A stretch of DNA of 64,000 nt from Enterocloster aldenensis. GTDB lineage: Bacteria; Bacillota; Clostridia; Lachnospirales; Lachnospiraceae. Below are positions 47,222 through 55,420 of the stretch, piece by piece (the first letter of the stretch is position 1; every line of letters starts with the position of its first letter). A program made the translations under genes and the position numbers. The notes under the pieces are model-generated. The model worked only from the letters and a program-made list of their open reading frames with translations. It was not told where the DNA came from and ran no database searches. The DNA is taken from positions 1 through 64,000 of the forward strand of contig NZ_QVEX01000010.1 of assembly GCF_003434055.1 (NCBI RefSeq), read 5' to 3'.

Positions 47222-48409
47222 TTATTCCATCAGAGATCGTTCCGCGTCCGCCCTCATTACGCCGCCAAATGTCCTTGAATTATAACCGGTCTTTAAAGGC
47301 CGGAAGGTAAAGTCCGTTGTCATCCCGCAGGTTTTCCCCTCCCTGGAGGAGTGGTCAATCCCGCTTATAAGTTCCAGCGTATGCAATGCAAATTCCTTAC
47401 TGCACCGGCTCTGTCTGCCAAGACGCATGGCCCAGGCCATCTCCGCCGCTCCCACTCCCCGGTGGCCATATGACTGCTCATAAGCAGTGGGATTGTCAAG
47501 GATAACGCTTCCATCATATCCATGGGTGAATGGCAGCAGGCACGGCTCTCCAATCTCCCGTATCAGCTTTACTTCCCCGCAGAATGTATTGGGGTCACCA
47601 ATCTGAAGAATACCTTCAGTTCCGTAGATATAAATCATCGGCATCTCCTTATTGATGCTTAAACCATTAAAATGCAGCATTCCCAGTACTCCGTTCCTGA
47701 ACCGCAAAGCTGCTGTCATCAGATTACTCCCTTCCAACTGCCAGCTTTCCTTATTATCCATAAAAAGAAACTCTTTTTCATGTACAGGGGCTGGAGCCGA
47801 GAATCCGCTGACACTGTCGACCGGCCCTAACAGACTTAGAAGGGCCGCCACGTAATACACCCCTACGTCCATGGAAAATGCTCCTCCCGGACCGTTCTGT
47901 ATGAAGCGGAATGCCTCTGAAAGCAGGGGATGATTTCTGTTTATACTGGCGAAACAGGAAGTTACCTTGCCAATCAGTCCTGCGTCAATCGCCTTTCTGG
48001 CGGTCTGAAGCCCTGCGCCTAAGACAGTATCCGGCGCGGCTCCCAGGTACAGCCCTCTTTCATCAGCCAGCCTTACCAGTTCCTTTCCTTCCTTAAACGT
48101 AACCGCAAGTGTTTTCTCTGTAAAGACATGCTTTCCCGCTTCCAACATCTGCCTGATGACACTGTAATGCGCTCCAGGTCCTGTAAGATTCACCACCAGT
48201 TCAATTTCATCCGAAGCCGCCACTTCCTCCATGGTCATAACCGTTTCAATCCCATAGGCAGCCGCTTTTTCCTGCGCGCTCTCCAGCCTGATATCACAGA
48301 CCGCAGTCAGATCAATGATGTGGAAAAGATCCTTAAGATTACGAATGTAAATATTGCTTATCATACCGCAGCCAATCACAGCTGTTTTTACAGGTTTTAT
48401 ATTTTTCAT
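47222..48409 (-). CDS. Gfo/Idh/MocA oxidoreductase with an EKT variant motif
   Basis: 395 aa. 'VKTAVIGCGMISNIYIRNLK' is the Rossmann opening. The EKP motif appears as EKT in 'HVFTEKTLAVTFKEG' near residue 95. 'GGAFSMDVGVYYVAALLSLL' near 180 forms the substrate-site segment. It is the first gene of the second transcription unit of the cluster. AAAGGA precedes the ATG, and two candidate TetR operator palindromes lie 20-65 bp upstream. Confidence 0.88.
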   Translation of the reverse strand: MKNIKPVKTAVIGCGMISNIYIRNLKDLFHIIDLTAVCDIRLESAQEKAAAYGIETVMTMEEVAASDEIELVVNLTGPGAHYSVIRQMLEAGKHVFTEKTLAVTFKEGKELVRLADERGLYLGAAPDTVLGAGLQTARKAIDAGLIGKVTSCFASINRNHPLLSEAFRFIQNGPGGAFSMDVGVYYVAALLSLLGPVDSVSGFSAPAPVHEKEFLFMDNKESWQLEGSNLMTAALRFRNGVLGMLHFNGLSINKEMPMIYIYGTEGILQIGDPNTFCGEVKLIREIGEPCLLPFTHGYDGSVILDNPTAYEQSYGHRGVGAAEMAWAMRLGRQSRCSKEFALHTLELISGIDHSSREGKTCGMTTDFTFRPLKTGYNSRTFGGVMRADAERSLME

Positions 48410-48428
48410 GTCCCATCCTTTACTTTTT

Positions 48429-48473
48429 AGTACATATATCTCATATTTTTATTTTATTTGAGACATATGTCCC
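48429..48473. promoter_or_regulatory. Candidate TetR operators before the Gfo-ABC-OYE operon
   Basis: GAGACATATGTCCC at 48460-48473 is an almost perfect 14-bp palindrome. AGTACATATATCTC at 48429-48442 is a weaker second copy. Both share the ACATATGT-type core with the two sites at 51060 and 51215. Confidence 0.6.
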
Positions 48474-48546
48474 ATTTTATGGTAAAAAATATCCCAGATA
48501 TTAGTTATCTGGCCGTTCCTTTCATTCTTTCAGTGTCAGCTTACCA

Positions 48547-49203
48547 TCATGGCCGCTTTAACGCGGATAACAGAAGCTCCACCTGTAAATCCAGCATCTC
48601 CCGTCCATACCCCAGTTCGTTTCTGTAAACCCCTTCTCTGGGCAGGATGCGCTGCGCCATGGCGATGCATGCATTAATCAGGGTATACAATGTCAATTCC
48701 GGGTTCTCTAAAGGCTGGATACTGTTATCCTCAAGTCCTCTTAAGATATTGCCCAGCATCTCTTCCCTTCCCCTGGTAGACATGATTTCCTTTTCAAACT
48801 GCACAGCCTCTTTGGTAACAGGAATGAACCGCGGGAAAAAATAATCGAAATCGCGCATGAAAATTATCTCATCCACATTATTCATCATAAACGTCACCTG
48901 TGCTTTTAACTGCCACACAAGGGCCTCGTAGCCATTCTCAAATGTCATCCTTGGAGGGATAATGGCTGCTTCCATAATTTTCATAACAGATTCACTTGTC
49001 AGACTGAATAGGATTGCCTCCTTTGAGGAAAAGTGCCGGTATAACGTACTGCGGCTGCATCCCAGCTCTTTGCATATATCATTCATCTCAATGTTCACGA
49101 TGCCATTTTGCGCAAAAAGCCTTCTGGCAATCACCAGTATCCTTTTATCTGTTTCTCTAAATTTATCTGTTACGCTTCCACTTTTCATATTATCACTCTT
49201 CAT
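48547..49203 (-). CDS. TetR/AcrR-family transcriptional regulator
   Basis: 218 aa from ATG 49203 (the frame is open to 49245; a second ATG lies at 49188). The HTH is 'KRILVIARRLFAQNGIVNIE' and 'ICKELGCSRSTLYRHFSSKE' (residues about 20-70), and the rest is a helical ligand domain. It lies at the end of the first unit, behind the SnoaL and SDR genes and directly before the second unit. It probably represses both units through the ACAYRTGT palindromes and is released by the pathway substrate or an intermediate. The link is inferred from the shared sites. Confidence 0.92.
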   Translation of the reverse strand: MKSDNMKSGSVTDKFRETDKRILVIARRLFAQNGIVNIEMNDICKELGCSRSTLYRHFSSKEAILFSLTSESVMKIMEAAIIPPRMTFENGYEALVWQLKAQVTFMMNNVDEIIFMRDFDYFFPRFIPVTKEAVQFEKEIMSTRGREEMLGNILRGLEDNSIQPLENPELTLYTLINACIAMAQRILPREGVYRNELGYGREMLDLQVELLLSALKRP

Positions 49204-49210
49204 TCCAAAT

Positions 49211-49951
49211 TTAGTAAATACCCTTAAAAGCAGTGTATCCGTCATCCATCATCAATACTGAGCCGTTGATGGCGGATGCCTCATCTGTTGTCATAAGCCA
49301 GATTGCTTCCGCAGCCTCCCTGGCCCCTATCAGGCGTTCCTTAATATGTAACCCGGCTCCCTGCTTTTCCCAATCAGAGGAATTCATCCCCGTCTTCACG
49401 CCTCCCGGCGCAACCGCAAGACACCGGACGCCGAAAGGAGAAACTTCCCTGGCCAGAACCTTAGTAGCCATATCCACCGCGCTCTTGGAGCAATGGTATC
49501 CATAATCCTCTGCCGTAACCATGGTCCCGCTGATTGAGCTTATATTAATGATGGTTCCTGATCCCTGTTCCTTCATGCGGCCGGCTGTAATCGTGGACAT
49601 CCGGACAGTTCCAGACAGATTCACCTGCATGGTATGTTCAAAATCCGCAAAATCTGTCTTTAAGGGAGGACCTACCTGTCCCCTTACTCCGGCTGCGTTA
49701 ATCAGAACATCCACTCTTCCATACTTATTTATAACATCATTTACCAGCTTAGCGCAACTCTTTTCATCCGTTACATCCAAATCGTGGTAATCCGCATCCC
49801 CCTCCTTTTTAAGTACCAGCATCGCGGCGTCAACTATATCCTGCGGATCAAGACTGGCAACAACCACGACGGCATGTTCCTCAAGGAATTTCCTGGCTGC
49901 CGCGAAACCGATTCCACTGGTTCCTCCGGTGACAATGACTACTTTTCTCAT
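49211..49951 (-). CDS. Short-chain dehydrogenase/reductase (SDR), second copy
   Basis: 246 aa. It has GGTSGIG near residue 10, 'NAAGVRGQVGPP', 'IINISSISGTM' (catalytic Ser) and YHCSK near residue 150. It is paralogous to the SDR at 45888 and keeps the same C-terminal 'AINGSVLMMDDGYTAFKGIY'-type ending. The ATG at 49951 has GAGG upstream. It lies between the SnoaL-like gene and the TetR gene, 46 nt behind the former. Confidence 0.9.
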   Translation of the reverse strand: MRKVVIVTGGTSGIGFAAARKFLEEHAVVVVASLDPQDIVDAAMLVLKKEGDADYHDLDVTDEKSCAKLVNDVINKYGRVDVLINAAGVRGQVGPPLKTDFADFEHTMQVNLSGTVRMSTITAGRMKEQGSGTIINISSISGTMVTAEDYGYHCSKSAVDMATKVLAREVSPFGVRCLAVAPGGVKTGMNSSDWEKQGAGLHIKERLIGAREAAEAIWLMTTDEASAINGSVLMMDDGYTAFKGIY

Positions 49952-49997
49952 AATGTATAACCTCATTCCGTATTTGTGAAACTAACGCGCAGATATT

Positions 49998-51029
49998 TTA
50001 TTTAAATTCACCTTCTACAAATGGTCCGTATTCATAGAAAAACTTACTGAATCTCCATTCCCCATTTTCCCTGCGGGCCTGTATGCGCCAGCGTGAACCG
50101 ATGATATCCAGCCTTTCTGTCTCTTTAGAAATGGTATACGGCGGATTAATCATGGTATTATCCATATGGTAAATAACAATATCCGCAGTATCCCCATGGA
50201 CATCAATCGATTTAACCCTTCCCATGTGCAGGCAGCGTCTGGAGCCGGATTTATTAAGCTTCAGCACATTGGTAATTCCCCTCTTATCATGGATACCCAG
50301 CGGCGGAAGGTACGCAACCACATCATCGGTCCAGACATCCTTAAAGAATCCGAAGCTGTCCGTATCAATCGCGAAACAATATTTAAAGAAAAGCTCTTCA
50401 ATCTGCTCTTCGTCTGTCCCAATGTTATCCCTGTTCTTAATTACGTTCCATGGTGCATCGTACTCCGCGCAGATTGCGTTCAGCCTTGTGCCAAAATAGA
50501 ATCCGTTCTTGTCAATAATAGGCGCCCAGTTTTCCACAAAAGATAAATCCCCAGTCCCCTTCACTGTAATAAAAAATCCTGTCTCATCTCTTGTAAGGAT
50601 GTTTGCGTCATCTGTCAGAAGATCAAAACGGATACTTTGCATCTGCCAGCCTTTTTCAGTTTTAACCCAGCTGTTGGCAAATAAACCGTTAAAACAATAG
50701 TGAGCATATTCCGCGCCTGAACTGTCCGACATCAATGCCGAGATACCCGCCGACTGTTGGGCCCTGTTCCCTTCAATCAGGCAGACATAATTATTAATGA
50801 GGAATCTGGAATAGGTTGTCTTTCTTGTCCTTGTCTTCAGGTTGTTCTTCAGAAGATCCCTGCTGCAGGACTCCCCAAATATGCTGAAATTCGCGTATGT
50901 ATCAACAGCAACCACCTCATCCAGCCCATCCATGTTATTTGTTTCCCATGACTTGATAAACTTTGAAAATGCGTCTTTTATTTCCGCATAGTCACTTTTC
51001 TTTTCCATTGCTTTTTTTGCCTCGCTCAT
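49998..51029 (-). CDS. Tandem SnoaL/NTF2-like domain protein
   Basis: 343 aa made of two NTF2-like cone folds. Domain 1 covers about residues 12-150 (AFSKFIKSWETNNMDGLDEV … SWVKTEKGWQMQSIRFDL). Domain 2 covers about 200-335 (QIEELFFKYCFAIDTDSFGF … DDVVAYLPPLGIHDKRG … SRWRIQARRENGEWRFSKFF). SnoaL proteins act as isomerases, cyclases or dehydratases; the bile-acid 7-alpha-dehydratase BaiE has this fold as a single domain. The duplication in one chain is unusual. It is the first gene of the cluster, with GAGGAGAG before the ATG and a near-consensus promoter. Confidence 0.83.
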   Translation of the reverse strand: MSEAKKAMEKKSDYAEIKDAFSKFIKSWETNNMDGLDEVVAVDTYANFSIFGESCSRDLLKNNLKTRTRKTTYSRFLINNYVCLIEGNRAQQSAGISALMSDSSGAEYAHYCFNGLFANSWVKTEKGWQMQSIRFDLLTDDANILTRDETGFFITVKGTGDLSFVENWAPIIDKNGFYFGTRLNAICAEYDAPWNVIKNRDNIGTDEEQIEELFFKYCFAIDTDSFGFFKDVWTDDVVAYLPPLGIHDKRGITNVLKLNKSGSRRCLHMGRVKSIDVHGDTADIVIYHMDNTMINPPYTISKETERLDIIGSRWRIQARRENGEWRFSKFFYEYGPFVEGEFK

Positions 51030-51059
51030 TGTTCTCTCCTCTTCATGGTTTAATTTTTC

Positions 51060-51073
51060 GGTACACGTGTCCC
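51060..51073. promoter_or_regulatory. Candidate TetR operator at the SnoaL promoter
   Basis: GGTACACGTGTCCC is a near-perfect 14-bp palindrome placed 13 bp downstream of the -10 element, where a bound repressor would block transcription. It shares the ACAYRTGT core with 48460 and 51215. Confidence 0.6.
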
Positions 51074-51085
51074 GTTTATGATTTT

Positions 51086-51114
51086 ATAATAACTCTATAT
51101 ATTACCGCTGTCAA
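51086..51114 (-). promoter_or_regulatory. Promoter of the SnoaL-SDR-TetR unit
   Basis: On the minus strand, TTGACA (51114-51109) and TATTAT (51091-51086) are separated by 17 bp. The leader to the ATG at 51029 is about 50 nt and contains the operator at 51060. Confidence 0.82.
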
Positions 51115-51893
51115 TTATTATATATATACAATGTTTTTTGTGTATTCTGCACATATTTTTTTATAATTTTTTGTTTTTTATATGTTATATCATAATTATT
51201 AAATGCACTAAAAAGAAACATATGTGTCATTTTGTGTAATCATCGCCATATCCACTACTTGGATTTACTAATGCTAATATTATATTGTCGAATACTTGTC
51301 GACACTTATAATATCAACAACATTTTAATTTATAATGTCCCTTCTTATCCCGGATTAACTAACTGGCTTTGGTGTATGAACTTGACTTCCTGTATTATAA
51401 AATCAAGCTAATAGGAATGGAAGCTTCCATAACCAATGGTATACTGAGGTTTTAGAAAGGCTGATTCTTTAACGTTGTGAGGAAATTCACCAGTCAGAAA
51501 ATTTGTCTCAATTCAAGGGGTTCAACCTCATAAAAGCAATCAGCAGCGCGAGTGGCCGAACATTTGGAAACAGACATCTTCATTATTTTAAAAATGGTTA
51601 GACTCCTCTTATAACGGAATCTAACCATAGGAATATCAAATATTAACTAAATAACGTTGGATTAAATCGACATTGTAATCCCGTTCAGGCTATCCCCCGG
51701 CAGCCCTAATCCCGCAGGAAACACCCCCTAAGGGATATCTTGTCCATCATTCACGGACATACCCCCGAGTCAAAATCCAAAGGGCTCACGGCCCGTTTGA
51801 GGAAGTCAACCCTTGACTTTAAAGAATCGGCACCGCTTTGGTGAATCATACATATGCTACTTGTAAGAAAACTGGTAAAAAACATATGTTTTA
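51115..51893. other. Intergenic region between the catabolic cluster and the DAACS operon
   Basis: Very AT-rich up to about 51340, then unassigned sequence with stops in all frames. GAAACATATGTGTC at 51215-51228 is a third copy of the candidate TetR palindrome. A terminator lies at 51594. CCC/GGG-rich stretches at 51680-51830 include a small GGGCTCACGGCCC-type hairpin, but no gene was recognised. Confidence 0.5.
51594..51628 (-). terminator. Terminator of the DAACS/MalY operon
   Basis: A 9-bp stem (ATGGTTAGA / TCTAACCAT), extended by TCC/GGA pairs, is followed on the minus strand by TTTTTAAAAT. It lies about 265 nt past the symporter stop codon. Confidence 0.75.
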
Positions 51894-53099
51894 TCAGGAC
51901 CTTCCATTCCTTTTTGATTTGGCAACCATCTTCTGAATCAGCATTCCGCTGCTTAAATCTCCAACTACATTAATCGCAGTCGTGGGGGCGTCTGTTATGG
52001 TATGGAGAGCCATAACGGCTGCAAATGTTTCCATGGGCCATCCGAATACAGAGAACAGTAGGAATGGACCGCCGCCTGGAATTGCTCCGGCAACAAAAGG
52101 ATATACCACAGCCATCAGAATACAGGTTCCTAAAATCTGCGGTGAGAAGAAATTCTGCCCCAGCATTGCACACTCAAACGATACGGTCATTGCCGCCATG
52201 ATTGCTGTACCTTCTTTGTGCAGGTTACATCCCAGTGGCATAACAATACTGGCCACATCCTCATCCATCTCTGCCTTTCTGGCGGCTTCCACATTGGCCG
52301 GAACGCTGGCTGCTCCAGAACATGTTCCAAGGGCGGTTAAAAATGGGGCTACCATACATTTCCAATAGGTTGCAACTCCCCTCATCCCATCTGCAATAAA
52401 CGCATAAATACTATGGGCTGCCGCCATATAAACCAGGGTTCCAATCCAGGTGGCGATTCCAATCTTCATCAATGGTCCGGCTGTATTGCCGCCGCTGGTA
52501 CCCATGAATACAGCAAAGTAGCACCCAAGACCAACCGGAGCAAACTTCATAATAGAGTTAATGAATTTTGCAATCAGTGCATTCAGGGAGTTTACAATCT
52601 TCAGCAATGGCTCGCCTTTTTCTCCCAGGCCGCGCAGTGAAAACCCAGTAATCAGCGCAAATACTACTACGGCCAGCAGCTTCTGTACACTCCACAAATC
52701 CTTGAAATCTGATACCGTCAGCTGACCGACCAGGTCAATCCTGACTTCCTTCATTTCCTCTGCAATGGCATCCGCCGGGAGCGCGGCTCCTTTTGCCGCG
52801 TCAATCACTCCAAAATAAACAGTAAACACAATCGCTGCTATCACAACAGTTGCGACAAAAAATACAGCTGTCCAGGACAGCAATGTCCCAGCTTCTTTTC
52901 CGCTCTTTAAATTTGCGATGGAACACACAATAGAAACAAATACAAGTGGTACTACAACGCAGAATAACAGGTTCAGAAACGTAGATGCAATCGGCTCTAC
53001 CACGGCAATTCCCGGTCCAATCAGCTTCCCGGCAATACCGCCCACCAGCATTCCCAATAAAAGCAATAATGAATCCTTGTAATTTTTCAATACCTTCAT
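51894..53099 (-). CDS. Dicarboxylate/amino acid:cation symporter (DAACS family)
   Basis: 401 aa with eight hydrophobic helices and two re-entrant hairpins. 'LTALGTCSGAASVPANVEAA' near residue 262 is a variant of the Ser-rich HP1. 'MPLGCNLHKEGTAIMAAM' near 290 corresponds to the usual NMDGT region, here CNLHKEGT. 'HTITDAPTTAINVVGDLSSG' is the last conserved helix. It imports acidic or related amino acids with Na+ or H+. The altered HP1 and TM7 residues and the C-S lyase encoded next to it suggest a sulfur amino acid such as cystine or cystathionine, by inference. GGGAGG precedes the ATG. Confidence 0.88.
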   Translation of the reverse strand: MKVLKNYKDSLLLLLGMLVGGIAGKLIGPGIAVVEPIASTFLNLLFCVVVPLVFVSIVCSIANLKSGKEAGTLLSWTAVFFVATVVIAAIVFTVYFGVIDAAKGAALPADAIAEEMKEVRIDLVGQLTVSDFKDLWSVQKLLAVVVFALITGFSLRGLGEKGEPLLKIVNSLNALIAKFINSIMKFAPVGLGCYFAVFMGTSGGNTAGPLMKIGIATWIGTLVYMAAAHSIYAFIADGMRGVATYWKCMVAPFLTALGTCSGAASVPANVEAARKAEMDEDVASIVMPLGCNLHKEGTAIMAAMTVSFECAMLGQNFFSPQILGTCILMAVVYPFVAGAIPGGGPFLLFSVFGWPMETFAAVMALHTITDAPTTAINVVGDLSSGMLIQKMVAKSKRNGRS

Positions 53100-53114
53100 A
53101 ACTTCCCTCCCGAA

Positions 53115-54359
53115 CTATTGATTCATGATTTCACGATACGCAATTATGATATTGTCAACAACGGCTTTGACTGTTTCCGGTGTTGTAGCCAGATTCAACC
53201 GGAAAAATCCACTGTATTTTTCTCCGAACCACTCGCCATAGTCTACGGCCAGGCGGCATTTTACCTGAACAAAATCATATACATCACGGTTGACTGGCGC
53301 CTTACCGTTCAAACTCACAGGTTCCCTTGTGGGATGCTCCACATCAATTATATTTCTTAAATCCAGCATCGGCAGATAGGTTCCTTCCATATCGCATACA
53401 ATAATCCCTGGCGCTTTTTCCGCCAGTTCTTTCTTTAAATAATCATAGTTGCCGCTAATCACATCCTTTAATGTCTCCAAATATGCACTACCGTTAACAT
53501 ATCCTGCTTCGGCCGCCGTAATACCCATGATATTCCAGTCTGCCTGAACATTCTGTGCTGCATATGCGTCATACCTTGCACGGAGCGATTCACCTGGAAT
53601 GATGATATTGGCATGTACCAATGCAGCAATATTGAAGGTTTTGGAACTCGCAAATGCAAGAATTAGATTGTTGGCATATTTTCCGCCGGATACTGCGGCC
53701 GCACAAATCTGCTTGTGATTTCCGTATGTAAAATCCTGGTGGATTTCATCGGAAAATACAATCACGTCATGTTTCTGGCAGATGCAAAGCACATGATCCA
53801 GTTCATCCTCGGTCCAGACACGTCCGCAGGGATTATGAGGTGAACAGAGGAAATACATCTTTACATCATTCTCTACAATATCCTTTTCAAACTTATCATA
53901 ATCAATGGAAAAATGACCGTGATTGTAATTCATATCGCAGGATACAACCTTACGTCCGCAATCCCTGATTGCGCCGGCAAAGGGATAATATACCGGAGTA
54001 TTAATAATGATACTGTCACCCGGATGGGTAAATGCATTTACAAAATAATACATGGCAGCGACAATACCATTTGTCAGGCGGAGCATTTCCTTCTCTGGCC
54101 GGAATCCATAACGGCTTTCCATCCAGTCAAAGCATGCCTCATAGTAACTTTCCGGAATGTACGCATATCCATATGCGCCATGTGCAACCCTGCGGTGCAG
54201 AGCATCTGTAATGCATTCCGGAGTGCGGAAGTCCATATCCGCAACCCACATCGGAATTAAATCCTGGTCACCAAAGCGTTGTTCGAGAAGATCCCATTTC
54301 AAAGACACCGAGTTTTTCCTCTGTACTGCATAGTGTTTTACAAATTGTTCCCTGTTCAT
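53115..54359 (-). CDS. MalY/PatB-type PLP-dependent C-S beta-lyase
   Basis: 414-aa fold-type I aminotransferase-like enzyme. It begins 'LKWDLLEQRFGDQDLIPMWV', with ADMDF next, the MalY/PatB hallmark. The PLP segment 'IVFSDEIHQDF' near residue 200 and the Schiff-base Lys in 'ILAFASSKTFNIAALVHANI' near 238 are present. It cleaves cystathionine or cysteine conjugates to pyruvate, ammonia and a thiol. The ATG at 54359 has GGAGGG upstream. It is in one operon with the symporter, 15 nt apart, and divergent from a LysR gene. Confidence 0.92.
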   Translation of the reverse strand: MNREQFVKHYAVQRKNSVSLKWDLLEQRFGDQDLIPMWVADMDFRTPECITDALHRRVAHGAYGYAYIPESYYEACFDWMESRYGFRPEKEMLRLTNGIVAAMYYFVNAFTHPGDSIIINTPVYYPFAGAIRDCGRKVVSCDMNYNHGHFSIDYDKFEKDIVENDVKMYFLCSPHNPCGRVWTEDELDHVLCICQKHDVIVFSDEIHQDFTYGNHKQICAAAVSGGKYANNLILAFASSKTFNIAALVHANIIIPGESLRARYDAYAAQNVQADWNIMGITAAEAGYVNGSAYLETLKDVISGNYDYLKKELAEKAPGIIVCDMEGTYLPMLDLRNIIDVEHPTREPVSLNGKAPVNRDVYDFVQVKCRLAVDYGEWFGEKYSGFFRLNLATTPETVKAVVDNIIIAYREIMNQ

Positions 54360-54426
54360 TTGAACACCCTCCATTTACCTTTTTCATGAAAAACGCCCTA
54401 TACTCAGCTGTTTTCCTCTTAATTAT

Positions 54427-54455
54427 TTGACATATTTATTATAATATGGTATGTT
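54427..54455 (+). promoter_or_regulatory. Candidate promoter of the LysR gene at 54522
   Basis: TTGACA (54427-54432) and TATGTT (54450-54455) are separated by 17 bp and point toward the LysR gene. The -35 matches the consensus; the -10 is moderate. Confidence 0.5.
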
Positions 54456-54484
54456 CTTTAAGAAAAGCGACAATAAATCACGAA

Positions 54485-54507
54485 ATCCTTGACAAAACAT
54501 CAAGGAT
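54485..54507. promoter_or_regulatory. Inverted repeat before the LysR gene (possible operator)
   Basis: ATCCTTGA-CAAAACA-TCAAGGAT is a perfect 8-bp inverted repeat with a 7-base spacer, 15 bp before the start codon. LysR regulators often bind such dyads in divergent regions, so it may be the autoregulatory site. A leader hairpin is the alternative. Confidence 0.5.
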
Positions 54508-54521
54508 AAGAGGATACGGTT

Positions 54522-55394
54522 TTGGATGTTGAGAAAGCAAGGGCGCTAATCTGCGTTATTGAGGAAAGAAGTATTTCTGCTGCTGCAAATAAGATGGGAT
54601 ACACCCCCTCAGGCATCAGCCGGATGATGACATCATTGGAGGATGAGCTTGGATTTCCGCTGTTAATCCGCAAAAAAGAGGGAGCATCCATGACGGCCGA
54701 TTGCAGAAAGATGCTTCCTGTCATCAGGGATTACATCAGAAGTGACGAGGAATGTCTTCAGATGGCAGCAAAGATTCGCGGTATGGAAGTAGGTAATGTA
54801 ACCATAGGAACCGCATACAGTGAGTATTACCGATGGCTGTCAGAATGCATAAAGGACTTCCATGAGAAATACCCGGGAATCCGTATGGAGTTATCCTCCG
54901 GATACAGTTCAGACCTGGTGAATAAGGTATTAAACCATAAGCTGGATATGGCAATCGTCAGCCACAGAGATGAGGTTGATGAATGGATTCTTTTATGCAG
55001 AGATCCCATGATGGTATGGGTCCCGGAAAAACACCGGCTTGCCGGCCTTAAGGGGGTCCCGATTGAAGAATTCGCAAAAGAAAACTACATTGATTCGAAC
55101 TCAGAATATGTGACGGATAACGCGCTGATATTGGATAAATACGGAATTAAGCCAAACATACAGATTCAGTCAAAAGACAGTTATGCATCCTGGCAAATGG
55201 TAGAGGCCGGTCTTGGGATTGGTCTTAATAATTACATGAACAGTAAGGACCGAATCGGTGATGTAAAGATTCTCCCTCTTATCCCGGAACAGACAGTGGA
55301 GATTGGGATTACTTACAGCCGCGAGATGGCCCTGGCTGGCAGGATATTTATGGAGCATCTGAAAAGCGAATATATTTCAAAGCTACCTGTATAA
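54522..55394 (+). CDS. LysR-family transcriptional regulator
   Basis: 290 aa starting at a TTG codon with AGAGGAT at proper distance. No in-frame ATG exists before the conserved HTH. HTH: 'ALICVIEERSISAAANKMGY … PSGISRMMTSLEDELG'. The effector domain follows from about 90. 'MVEAGLGIGLNNYM' near residue 233 is the usual late segment. It is divergent from the MalY lyase/symporter operon, which it most likely controls. Mobile-element debris begins within 30 bp of its stop codon. Confidence 0.92.
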   Translation: MDVEKARALICVIEERSISAAANKMGYTPSGISRMMTSLEDELGFPLLIRKKEGASMTADCRKMLPVIRDYIRSDEECLQMAAKIRGMEVGNVTIGTAYSEYYRWLSECIKDFHEKYPGIRMELSSGYSSDLVNKVLNHKLDMAIVSHRDEVDEWILLCRDPMMVWVPEKHRLAGLKGVPIEEFAKENYIDSNSEYVTDNALILDKYGIKPNIQIQSKDSYASWQMVEAGLGIGLNNYMNSKDRIGDVKILPLIPEQTVEIGITYSREMALAGRIFMEHLKSEYISKLPV

Positions 55395-55420
55395 ATCATG
55401 AAGGGACATCTTCATAAAGC

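Noticed and set aside
37656..48409. C-glycoside deglycosylation operon (Dgp type)
   Set aside because: Gfo/Idh/MocA enzymes are present, but I see no DgpB/DgpC-like subunits (sugar-isomerase-type TIM barrel plus small partner).
51879..51892. AAAACATATGTTTT-type palindrome as another TetR site
   Set aside because: It shares the ACATATGT core but lies at the 3' end of the symporter gene, far from any promoter, and lacks the outer G/C positions of the other sites.
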